From positions 1 through 42,816 of IMG/VR virus record IMGVR_UViG_3300011253_000687: a stretch of 42,816 bases of DNA; one strand, given 5' to 3'. Under the pieces are notes generated by a model that saw nothing but the letters and a program-made list of their open reading frames with translations, was not told the DNA's origin and made no database searches. The number at the start of each line of letters is the position of its first letter. The first letter of the stretch is position 1. The translations under genes were made by a program, and so were the position numbers. Of the stretch, positions 22,674-31,900 are shown one piece after another. The stretch comes from a virus.

Positions 22674-25600
22674 GGTCTAATCAGGTTAGCTTTAGCGCCG
22701 GCGAAATTAGCCCAGAGATGCAAGGTCGTATTGATGCTCGTCAATACATCTATGGCTTGTCGAAGTGCAGCAACTTTATTATTCGCCCGCAAGGCATTGC
22801 CGACCGTCGAGTAGGTTTGCAGCATTGCGGCGCCGTCAATTCTCTCAGCGCTAAAACTCGACTTATTCCGTTCGTTTTCAGCGACAAGGAATCCTACGCA
22901 ATAGAGCTAGGTGGCGGCCAAGGCCGCATATGGAATAACGGCAGCCTAGTGCATTGGGCTATCCCTTGCGGAGAATCTGTCGCAAGCATCGATACTGCTG
23001 CATCACCCGACACTCTAACAACTGTAGAACGGCACGGTCTGGTTACTGGCGACACGGTGCAGTTTATTGGCAGCAACATGCTGGGCCTGACAGCCGGCAC
23101 AGGCTACACAGCTACAGTCATTGACGCGCGCACGTTCAGCATTGGAACTACGCTCACAGGCACGCTGTCAGGAACACTGCGCTGTTTCAAGACTGCCGAC
23201 ATGCCACCTGCGTTTCAAGGCACCGGCGCAAACATTGCTACTAGCACGTCATCGCCTACAATCACAACAAGTACGTCGCACGGCATTTCTAACGGTCAAC
23301 GAGTACGTTTGCAGAGCTCAGCGTCTTTGCCTGCGCAGCTGTCTTCTGGAGTCGATTACTATGCGCGCAACGTTACTTCAACCACACTTCAGCTAAGCCT
23401 GCAGCTGAATGGTCCCATTGAAACTTGGACAGGTGCTTGGCCAACATCGCCGACGCTTAAAGTATACCGTCGATACTTAGAAGGCGAAGTAGTGTTCTGG
23501 AACGGTGCCAGCGGCTCGGCACACGGCGTTTACCGAGCCGATCTAGACCACAACTCTACGAGTGCAGAGGTTGTGTACGCTCAGTTTAGGATATTGCCAC
23601 AAGGCGGCGTCTACACGTTTGATATTCCTTACAGTGACGCTGACCTGTTTGACGTTCACTACACGCAAAGCAACGACGTTATGACGTTGGTGCATCCAAG
23701 CTATGCACCGCGCGAATTAGCTCGCTATGGGTTAGCTCATTGGAGCACAAGCCCCGTGTCGTTTGACTCAAATATCGAAAGCCCCAGCGGCCTAGGTGCG
23801 GTAGTTACTCGCGGCGACGCGTTTATTATTTCGTTTGAGGAGCAAGGACCAAGTTTAGGCAACGGCAAGTATATTTCAGAGTTTCATTTAGAAGATCGGA
23901 GCAATGTAGCACTTGGCGTCACAAGCGAACCAACAGGAATTCATATCGGCATTGAGGTAGGCGACGTGGTCTACATTGAGTTTGTGTCGGCTACTAGTCT
24001 GCCAGGGCAGAACCCAAGCTTGAATTTCACAAGCTCTGCCAGCGACGGTTACTACCGAGTTGATAAAGCTAAGACTAACGCTAAGGGAAATCCTAAACTG
24101 CAGATTCGCCCATTAGGCGAAGGCGTCCTTACTACCGACAATGTTAATCGATACCCAAACCTAAAAGGTTGGGTGGCGCCTGCTGGCGCAGAGCAGATTA
24201 ACACTTACGTAGTGACGGCTGTAGATGATTTGGGCACCGAGTCAGCACCTAGTGCCGAGCTGCCAGTCGACAACGTAATAGAGGCTCTGGGATCGAAAAA
24301 CGTGTTGTCGTGGGATCCGGTGGTTGGCGCAGTCAGATATCGCGTCTACCGAGAGCTGTCAGGCTTGTTTGGGCTGATAGGAGAAACGGAAGACGAAACG
24401 TTTAAGGACGACGACAAGATTGTCGACATGAGTGAAACGCCACCAATCGTAGACAACAGTCTAGATGGTCGCTTCGGATATCCTCGTGCTGTCGGTTACT
24501 TCGAACAACGACGCTGCTTTGCCGGCACCAACGACAAGCCTCGCAACTTATACATGACCCGAAGCGGCACCGAGTCTGACTTGTCTTACTCATTGCCAAT
24601 TAAGGACAGTGATCGTGTGTCGCTAGCTTTAGCTGCGCGTCAGGCCGCAACAATTCGGCACATTGTTTCGATGCAAGACATGCTTCTGCTTACGCAGCAA
24701 GGCGAGTGGCGTTTGTTTGCAATTAACAGCGATGCGATTGGGCCAGAAACAGTTGCAGTTCGACAGCAAAGTCAAACAGGCGCCAACCAAGTTCAGCCGT
24801 TGGTAGTCAACAACGTAGTAGTTTACGGAGCTGCACGAGGCGGCCACATCCGACAGCTGTCGTTGAATACGCAAAGCGGCAGCTATTTAACCGGCGACTT
24901 AAGCTTGCGCGCTACGCATCTGTTTGACAATTTTGAGATTACAGACGCGACGTTTCAGCAGGCTCCTTACCCAATCATGTGGTGGGTGAGCAGCAGTGGC
25001 AAGCTGCTTGCCTGCACATACATTCCAGAAGAAGAGCTTGCAGGTTGGCATCAACACAGTAGCTCCGGCGCTACGTTTGAAAGTGTCTGCAGCGTGCCTG
25101 AAGGACAGCACGACACCGTATATGCCGTGGTTGTGCGAGGCGCATCGAGATCGATCGAACGCATGGTGCCTAATATTGAAGTCGACCTTGTTGATGGTGT
25201 TTATGTTGATGCCTCAGTGGTTCAAAATGGATACGGCTCAGAAGTCACGCGCGACAGCAGTTTGACTTTTGGCCAATCGGCAACCTACCAAGCTGGCGAT
25301 GTTGTGCGCGTTACGCTGACACAGCCGGCGCTTGCGGCGTCTAACGTTGGCGACTACATCCAGATGTCGCACGGGGGCGTCGTTTATGAGGCTGAGCTGC
25401 AAGCGGTAATCAGCGGAACAGTTGCAGACGTTCGGTTGTCGCAAACTTTGCCACAATCAGTCTACAGCTCGACCGTCACAACCTGGGGGCTGGCTAGCGC
25501 TGTCGTAAGCGGTCTAAGCCATCTAGATGGGTCAGTAGTCCAGATTGTGGCGGACGGCGTCTACGCGGGCACACAGACCGTCTCAGGGGGTGCTGTGCAA

Positions 25601-25942
25601 CTAGACAAGCCTGCCGCTCGGGTTGTCGTTGGGGTTGCCTACGATAGCGAGTTGCAGACGTTGCCTCAGGCTTACCAAGTGCAAGGCTACGGTCAGGGCA
25701 CAACTAAAAACGTGCGCGACGTTTGGATGAGAGTGTTAAAGACGGCCGGCTTACAAGTTGGGCCTGCGGCAGGAGCGCTAGTTCCGGTTGATAGTTTGAC
25801 TAGCAAAAGTTTAAGCACCGGCGAATACGAAACGTCAGTGCCATCAGAATGGACGCAAAACGGACAGATGCTGGTTAAGCAATCACTGCCCCTGCCGGCG
25901 ACCATTGTCAATCTTACGATGCTGACGGAGATGGGAGATTAA
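22670..25942 (+). CDS. Tail tubular protein B (nozzle)
   Basis: The start is set at TTG 22670, which overlaps the preceding TGA and has GGGAGGA six bases upstream. The longer in-frame reading from 22616 lies wholly inside the preceding gene. The 1090-residue product begins MRSNQVSFSAGEISPEMQGR and continues with CSNFIIRPQGIADRRVG, the classic tail tubular B opening. Later YVVTAVDDLGTESAPSAE is a fibronectin-type segment, and YPRAVGYFEQRRCFAGTNDK and MQDMLLLTQQGEWRLF are further family landmarks. T7 gp12 is shorter (about 794 residues); extra length here lies partly in inserted beta modules near residues 110-240. It forms the distal tube. Confidence 0.9.
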   Translation: MRSNQVSFSAGEISPEMQGRIDARQYIYGLSKCSNFIIRPQGIADRRVGLQHCGAVNSLSAKTRLIPFVFSDKESYAIELGGGQGRIWNNGSLVHWAIPCGESVASIDTAASPDTLTTVERHGLVTGDTVQFIGSNMLGLTAGTGYTATVIDARTFSIGTTLTGTLSGTLRCFKTADMPPAFQGTGANIATSTSSPTITTSTSHGISNGQRVRLQSSASLPAQLSSGVDYYARNVTSTTLQLSLQLNGPIETWTGAWPTSPTLKVYRRYLEGEVVFWNGASGSAHGVYRADLDHNSTSAEVVYAQFRILPQGGVYTFDIPYSDADLFDVHYTQSNDVMTLVHPSYAPRELARYGLAHWSTSPVSFDSNIESPSGLGAVVTRGDAFIISFEEQGPSLGNGKYISEFHLEDRSNVALGVTSEPTGIHIGIEVGDVVYIEFVSATSLPGQNPSLNFTSSASDGYYRVDKAKTNAKGNPKLQIRPLGEGVLTTDNVNRYPNLKGWVAPAGAEQINTYVVTAVDDLGTESAPSAELPVDNVIEALGSKNVLSWDPVVGAVRYRVYRELSGLFGLIGETEDETFKDDDKIVDMSETPPIVDNSLDGRFGYPRAVGYFEQRRCFAGTNDKPRNLYMTRSGTESDLSYSLPIKDSDRVSLALAARQAATIRHIVSMQDMLLLTQQGEWRLFAINSDAIGPETVAVRQQSQTGANQVQPLVVNNVVVYGAARGGHIRQLSLNTQSGSYLTGDLSLRATHLFDNFEITDATFQQAPYPIMWWVSSSGKLLACTYIPEEELAGWHQHSSSGATFESVCSVPEGQHDTVYAVVVRGASRSIERMVPNIEVDLVDGVYVDASVVQNGYGSEVTRDSSLTFGQSATYQAGDVVRVTLTQPALAASNVGDYIQMSHGGVVYEAELQAVISGTVADVRLSQTLPQSVYSSTVTTWGLASAVVSGLSHLDGSVVQIVADGVYAGTQTVSGGAVQLDKPAARVVVGVAYDSELQTLPQAYQVQGYGQGTTKNVRDVWMRVLKTAGLQVGPAAGALVPVDSLTSKSLSTGEYETSVPSEWTQNGQMLVKQSLPLPATIVNLTMLTEMGD

Positions 25943-25943
25943 T

Positions 25944-26786
25944 ATGGGTGGTATTCCTGGACCGTTTTCTCGAATGCGAGGTGCCCTGCCATCAAGCTTA
26001 ATGGCGCCGCCTCCAGTTCAGGGGGTGTACAACCATCTAGCCCAGCCTGCTTCAATGCTGTCCGCTCCTTCTGCACCACAACCGTTTGCAGCAGAGTATA
26101 CCCAGTCCGCGCTACTGTCCCCAATACAGCCCGCTTCTTCTGCACTACAACCGACTACACCACGGGGTATCGCAGCCCAATCGCAAGCATCGGCGGCCGC
26201 CGATAAAACGTTTGCTGGGTTGTCGCCCCAGGCAATGCAAAACATCGGCATGCACTCTGCAGCAGCTGGCGCCTTAGTTGGAGTTATTGGGGTTATTGGC
26301 CAGTCTATTGCGGGCAAAGAAAACCTGAAGGCTCAAACTAGAACTATTCAGCATGAAGCATTTTTGGCCAATCTAAATGCCCGAGCCAAAGAAAGAGAAG
26401 TGTCGGCCGCTAAAGATCAAGGCAGGCTAAACATTGCTCAAGTAAGCAGCCAAGCGGGGCAGATTAAAGCTAAGCAAGATACAAACGCTGCCGCTCGTGG
26501 CGTTGTTATTCGCGAAGGCAGCGCCGGTGAAGTAACCGCAACAACAGACATTGCCAAAGAAGTAGAAATGTTGGCCATCAATCGATCGTCCATAGAGCGG
26601 TCACTAGCTATTGGGCGTCAAGCTTTAAGTTTGCGCGGAGGCAGTTTGTTAGACCGGATTAGTGCAGGAAACTTGCGCCGAAGTGCTAGCAACATTCAGC
26701 CAGGGATATCTGGAGGAGCTCAATTCATATCGTCTATGGGTCAGTTTGCTGGCCAATACGCCAACTACCGTAAGAGCATAAACTAA
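25944..26786 (+). CDS. Internal virion protein B-like (T7 gp14 position)
   Basis: A 280-residue protein starting one base after the previous stop. Residues 1-90 are Pro/Ala/Ser-rich and disordered. A hydrophobic segment (AAAGALVGVIGVIGQSIAG, about residues 107-125) is followed by a long helix with NARAKEREVSAAKDQGRL and a conserved-looking GSAGEVTATTDIAKEVEMLA. The hydrophobic segment followed by helix is the layout of podovirus gp14-type ejection proteins, which enter the outer membrane at infection. The place between tail tube and larger ejection genes supports this. Confidence 0.78.
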   Translation: MGGIPGPFSRMRGALPSSLMAPPPVQGVYNHLAQPASMLSAPSAPQPFAAEYTQSALLSPIQPASSALQPTTPRGIAAQSQASAAADKTFAGLSPQAMQNIGMHSAAAGALVGVIGVIGQSIAGKENLKAQTRTIQHEAFLANLNARAKEREVSAAKDQGRLNIAQVSSQAGQIKAKQDTNAAARGVVIREGSAGEVTATTDIAKEVEMLAINRSSIERSLAIGRQALSLRGGSLLDRISAGNLRRSASNIQPGISGGAQFISSMGQFAGQYANYRKSIN

Positions 26787-28907
26787 ATGCGCGTTCCTAA
26801 ATTTTCGGCCGGAGGATTTGCAGGTGGCGGCAGTGGCTACACTTCTAAAGCAGTAAAGCAGGGACCAACGACAGGAGTGCAAGAAACCCTCCAAATGGGC
26901 GAAGCGTTGTCCCGATTTGGCAAAGGCGTTTCGGCTTTAAGTCAGCAGTATCAAAACGAGGTCGACGAAGCAGAAATACAGTCATCAGCTAATCTGTTTG
27001 ACGAATACTCTCGCAACGTTCTAGATCCTAAAAACGGTTTCAGAAGTAAGGTCGGTCGAGATGCCAAAGACGGATACGACCAAGAAGTCAAAGACTTAGA
27101 GGCTAAGCGGCAAGAGTTTGGCCAGCGATTAACCAACCAACGACAACGGGACATATACAACAAATACAGCCGCAACCGCGCCGATCGGACGCGTTACTTT
27201 ATTGACAACCATGCGTCTAAAGAGGTGCGCTCATTTAACATTGGTGAAAAGGAAGCAACGTTGTCTGGCAAAGTAGCAGACTACGTTGGCCTGTCGACAA
27301 TGGTTGATCGTGATAGCCAAGCAGAGCAAAGGTCGATGCTTGAAATTAAGCAGGCTGTTAACGACCTAGCAGACATGCAGGCCGTTGGTCCTGAAAAACG
27401 ACAGCAGATGCTAGACACTGCTGTTGGTGGGGCTCGTGAAATGACAGTGTCGAGCCTCATAGATCTAGGCCGATTGGGTGAAGCCGAAAAGGCGCTTGAT
27501 AGCAGTGAGTTCAATCAAATCAAAGAAGCGGGCTACCGCTCGCAACTTAAGGCTGCAATAAAGGAACAAGACCGAGCTGCAAAACTTGAGGCAAGTAATG
27601 AAAGAACTCGTCAACTAAGCAACGATCTGCAAGACATCGTTAACAGCACAGCAGACGATGATGAGACGATCGCCAACGAGATAGAGAACCTCGTAGGCAC
27701 GACAGACAAAGTGCAATACGGCACGCCTGCACAACGCGGTGTGGCAATCCGTCAACGCGTCCTAGAATACGTAGAGCGAGAGCAAAGAGCGGGACGTATG
27801 GACGCTGGCCAAGCCGCAAGCTTTCAGGCTCAGGCCGACAACCAAGTTCGTGTTATCCGCAATCGGTATCTAGAGGAAGGCAACGCAGCTTTTCAATCAG
27901 CCATGCAGCTTCTAAGAGAAGACGACGGCACTGTTTTAGAAATAGAACAGATGCCTAGTGAGCTGCAGTTACGGCTTGAAGAGTTCAGACAAGTAGACAA
28001 CGTGCAAGCGGCCATTAACGAAGTCCGGCAGCCACAGATAGACGCAGCCCAAGAAGCAATAGAAGCAATAGAAGCCGATCAAAAAAACCGACGAGAGCTC
28101 TTTGCGATGACTTTGCTAGAGCAGCTGTCCGTTGGAGGTCAGGTCAAGATAGACAAAACAGTAAGGCAGCAAGCCCAAGAATTAGGCTTAGACCTGAGCG
28201 CGTTTCCTCAAGACGTACCAACCAACTGGAAGACGATGACCCAGGATCAAATCCAAGGAAGCATTCTTGCGTTAGGAGTGACCAAGCCGACTACGTATGG
28301 TAGCTATCTGAGAAAGGGTCTGAGCCTTAAGAAAGGAGCTCTCGACAACAAACGCGCACAAGAGCAACGGGCAGTTGATGCGGTCATAGATCAAATAGCT
28401 ATTGGCGCTAATATTAATCTGAAATTCATGCGATCAACAAAAAGCCGCGACCGGTCAGATATTAATAAGCGGCTAGATCTAATGGAGACCTACAGCAATT
28501 TTAGGGCGCAGCTAGCCGACCCTCAATTCCTTGCACGTTTCAACTTAGGCGAGAACAGCACACCCAATGACTGGAAGTTAGCGGCACCATCTATACTTGA
28601 CATGATCAGCATCGAAACTGACCGTGGCGACGGAATGATCAATCCTGATGACCTGTCGGCAAACAGTAGTTACCGTCAGTTTGCAACGACAGAAGCTACA
28701 GGCAACCTGCCCTTTGTTCCTGTTGGACTGAGCGAGGCTTACAGCAAGTTCCGAATGCAGACACAGAGAATGACTTACCAGGGCGATTTGGAAGACTTGT
28801 CCAATCAGATTAGTGATGGATATGGTGCGACTGAGGATCAAAAGGCATTCGTGCAATACTTACGAGATGTAGGTTATGAGCCAATCAGGGGATCAAAAAA
28901 GAAATAA
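26787..28907 (+). CDS. Internal virion protein C-like (T7 gp15 position)
   Basis: A 706-residue, highly charged, helical protein. It starts MRVPKFSAGGFAGGGSG, then has VSALSQQYQNEVDEAEIQSS and long coiled-coil-like segments with many Gln, Glu, Lys and Arg. No enzyme motif is seen. By size and position it corresponds to gp15-type ejection proteins that build the periplasmic part of the DNA-delivery channel. It begins directly at the previous stop. Near its end, residues 595-602 (DWKLAAPS) are encoded by a 26-base sequence repeated exactly in the next gene. Confidence 0.75.
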   Translation: MRVPKFSAGGFAGGGSGYTSKAVKQGPTTGVQETLQMGEALSRFGKGVSALSQQYQNEVDEAEIQSSANLFDEYSRNVLDPKNGFRSKVGRDAKDGYDQEVKDLEAKRQEFGQRLTNQRQRDIYNKYSRNRADRTRYFIDNHASKEVRSFNIGEKEATLSGKVADYVGLSTMVDRDSQAEQRSMLEIKQAVNDLADMQAVGPEKRQQMLDTAVGGAREMTVSSLIDLGRLGEAEKALDSSEFNQIKEAGYRSQLKAAIKEQDRAAKLEASNERTRQLSNDLQDIVNSTADDDETIANEIENLVGTTDKVQYGTPAQRGVAIRQRVLEYVEREQRAGRMDAGQAASFQAQADNQVRVIRNRYLEEGNAAFQSAMQLLREDDGTVLEIEQMPSELQLRLEEFRQVDNVQAAINEVRQPQIDAAQEAIEAIEADQKNRRELFAMTLLEQLSVGGQVKIDKTVRQQAQELGLDLSAFPQDVPTNWKTMTQDQIQGSILALGVTKPTTYGSYLRKGLSLKKGALDNKRAQEQRAVDAVIDQIAIGANINLKFMRSTKSRDRSDINKRLDLMETYSNFRAQLADPQFLARFNLGENSTPNDWKLAAPSILDMISIETDRGDGMINPDDLSANSSYRQFATTEATGNLPFVPVGLSEAYSKFRMQTQRMTYQGDLEDLSNQISDGYGATEDQKAFVQYLRDVGYEPIRGSKKK
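28569..28594 (+). repeat. 26-base exact repeat, copy 1
   Basis: A 26-base stretch identical to 36750-36775, running from GACTGG to ATCTAT. It lies in the gp15-like gene and encodes DWKLAAPS in frame. Bases on either side differ between copies. A match this long is not expected by chance in a 43-kb sequence. Confidence 0.95.
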
Positions 28908-28910
28908 CAC

Positions 28911-31900
28911 ATGGTCGATTCTTTGATCCCTCCGCTCTTTCCTGACGAACAGCCGCAAGGTCCGCAAGGTCCGCAAGGTCCGCAAGGTCCGAAAAAAAAG
29001 CCTGATGCTGCAGCTGCGCAGATGCCGCCTGCGCAATTGCCAATAGGTAGTTCTGCGCTGGTTCCGTTTGAAGACGAGAGGCCAGTTATCCCGCAACGAT
29101 GGGCGCCGATCACTACGCAAGAAGAACGCGACAAAGCGTTTGTTCAGTCGTTTGCGTTTGCTTCACGTCACGATCCAGCAGTGCGCGCTGAGATCCGCAA
29201 AATTGGCAAGAAGCTAGAAGACTTTGGGGTTACTGAAATTGACATCCGCAATGACATGCCGACCTATCGGCGCATGTATCAAAGCGTGTTGGTCGACCGA
29301 GAGCGCCTGCGCAAGTTTTCGCCAATAACCTACAACATGTTAGCCGATCCTCGGTTTGCTGCAGTTGGCTGGGATCAGGTCGAAGAGCTAGGCGCTATCG
29401 AAGGGCTGATTGGCGATGTCAAAAAAGGGTGGTTGCTTAACCGGTTAGGCAAGGCAGCTTCATCGGCTGTGTATCGTGATTTGTCTCCAGAAGAATGGGA
29501 GCAGATCGCGCGTATGCAGAGTGAAATTGAAGATCTGCCAACGGCTGACATGCTGTTTATGTCGCCTGCCGGCACGCTGTTTGGTCAACTAACCGAAGGC
29601 GGTGTGTCGGCGTTAGGATACGGAGCAGCTGGGGCAGGAATCGGAGCAGGAGTCGGAGCTGTAGCTGGCGGCATTGGTGCTGTTCCGGGCGCTATAGCTG
29701 GGTTTGGCTACGGCGTCAAATCAGGATATCTGGCTAACTCGTTCATGGTCAACAGCGGCCTAGCTGCCGTCGACATGCACGACCGTGGTTACGACATGCG
29801 CCGTATTCGGGCTAGCATGATTGGCGTAGGCATTGGCAATATGGTGCTCGACTATGTTGGTGCAAAAGCAGTTGCAAAGCTGGCCAAGAATACTCGGGTA
29901 GGGGAGTTGATGCGCAAGGCTACAAGTCGCAATCCGTTGGACGCGATGACCATTGGAGACACTGGTAAGCAAATTGTCAAACACGTCACTGGGGCTGTTG
30001 TAACTGAGACGAGCACAGAAACTGGGCAAACCTGGAACGAGATGTTCTGGGAAAATTTAGCACGAGGTGACAAGGAATCTCGTTTTAGCGAAGGCGGCTG
30101 GGCAGCTGTTGGCCAAGAAACTTGGCAGACCATTTCAGAAGTAGCTCAGGGCATGACTGTGATTGGTGGCACTGCCGGTACATACCGAGCTGTGCGAATG
30201 CGACTAAGGGAAAAATCAACGGTCAAGCAAACGCAAGAGCTGCTTACAAAGATTGCAAGTGCTCCTGCAGAGTTGGCCAAAAGAGATCCAGACGAATTTC
30301 AGCGTTGGATGCAACAAGTGGTTAAAGACAGTGGCGCCGAGCTAGTCAAAATACCGCTCTACGCGTTGCGCGAAAAACTGAAGCAGGCAGGCATCTCAGA
30401 GAAAGATGCTAGAGAAATCATTTCGGAGATGGATCAAGCTGAAGAGCTTGAACAAATGCTTGGCGACACGGTCGATGTTGTCATTCCAATAGGCAAAGTA
30501 AAGACCGAACTAGCGACGCGTCCGGCTCTGTTTGAAGCGTTAAAACCGGCGATGCGTTTAGATGACGACCCGCTAAGTTTTGAAGAGTATCAGCAGCGAG
30601 AGGAGGCTGTTAAGAAAGCGCGCGGAGATGTTCGAAAAGCTGCTGGCATGACAGAGCAAGCAGAAGGCTTTGACGAAGAAGTCACGCCGGAAGAACAAGA
30701 GGCAATGGATCAGGCGATTACGCAGCACAACGACAAAGCGGATCGCGTGCGCAATGTTCGTCAAGCTGTGAGCGCTATGATTCGTGCAACTGGTTTGTCA
30801 GGTGCAGAGGCATCTATGGCGATTGAGATGCACATGAGCATGCTCCAGGCCCAGTATGCTATTGAGGTTGATCTAGGTCTTGAGTTTGACGAATACTTTG
30901 ACGCGATTGCTTATCAGGTAGTCAACACTGCATCGGGCCAGACTGCTGCTAGAGCTCTGCCGTCTATTGCTTTGAAACGTGCGGCTGCTGCAGATCCTGA
31001 CGCTGAACCAGCACCTGAGATCCCATCGGTTACCGCTGACACAAAGTTGCCTATCTTCGTCAAAAAAGAAGAGACCGCAGAAGAAGCGCAAAGTCGAATG
31101 TCTTCGGCGCTAGACGCTCGCGAGCGAGGTGTTCCTGGTCCAAAAGAGCCTCGTCGAGCCATGACAATGGGCGACATTGACACCGTCGATATAGCCGACG
31201 CGGTGCTAGCAAATTTAGACAATCAGATTGCAGCTAAAAAACCAAGCAACATAAGCCGGCCGGAATATCTTCGTCGTCGTGCTTCAGTGTTAGCGGCGCG
31301 CGATGCGGTGCGTCAGCGACGAGAAGAGCTAGGGGCACCACTTGTGACCCCTGTAAGAAGTGCCGAAAGCTTGGCAGCTTCTGCATCTGCAGAGACGCGA
31401 GCCGAAGTAGAGCAAGAAACCGATACGCCGTCAGTAGAGCAAGAGACCAGCACAGCTGAACAACCCAAAGCTACTTTAGATCCTGAAATTCAGCAGCGTC
31501 TTGACGCGATGTTGACTAACAACCTTCGCCAGTTTGACAGCGAAGGCCGGCTGCGATCGGTAGCCGCTGGCGTAACAGTCGACGACGCTCTGGCCGGTGC
31601 GTCGCCGGAACAGCGTGTGCTAGCGTTAGAGTATTTGGCAGGACGCGAAGCCGGAGCCGACCCAGAGCAGCTGACGCCAGAAGCCAAGCAAGAGGCGCAG
31701 GAAATTTCTGGCGAGCCGTTCACGCCGCCCGTCATCATGACGGTCGAATCGGACGAAGACGTTAACGTTTACGAGGAGCCAGAAGAAACAGCCGAAGCTG
31801 CGCCGGAAGAAGATGCGCCGCCAACAGAGTTGTTGGGTGACCCGCCGACTCCTGAGCAGCAGCAGACGCTGCAGAGCTTCTTGCCTGAGGAGATCCAGCC

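Noticed and set aside
28058-28085. Short tandem repeat (AGAAGCAAT-like) in the gp15-like gene
   Set aside because: Only about two copies encoding Ala-Ile-Glu; ordinary for a helical, Glu/Ala-rich coding region.
28640-28665. EF-hand-like loop (TDRGDGMINPDD) in the gp15-like protein
   Set aside because: Positions 1 and 3 of the calcium loop are Thr and Arg and position 12 is Asp instead of Glu, so binding is not supported.
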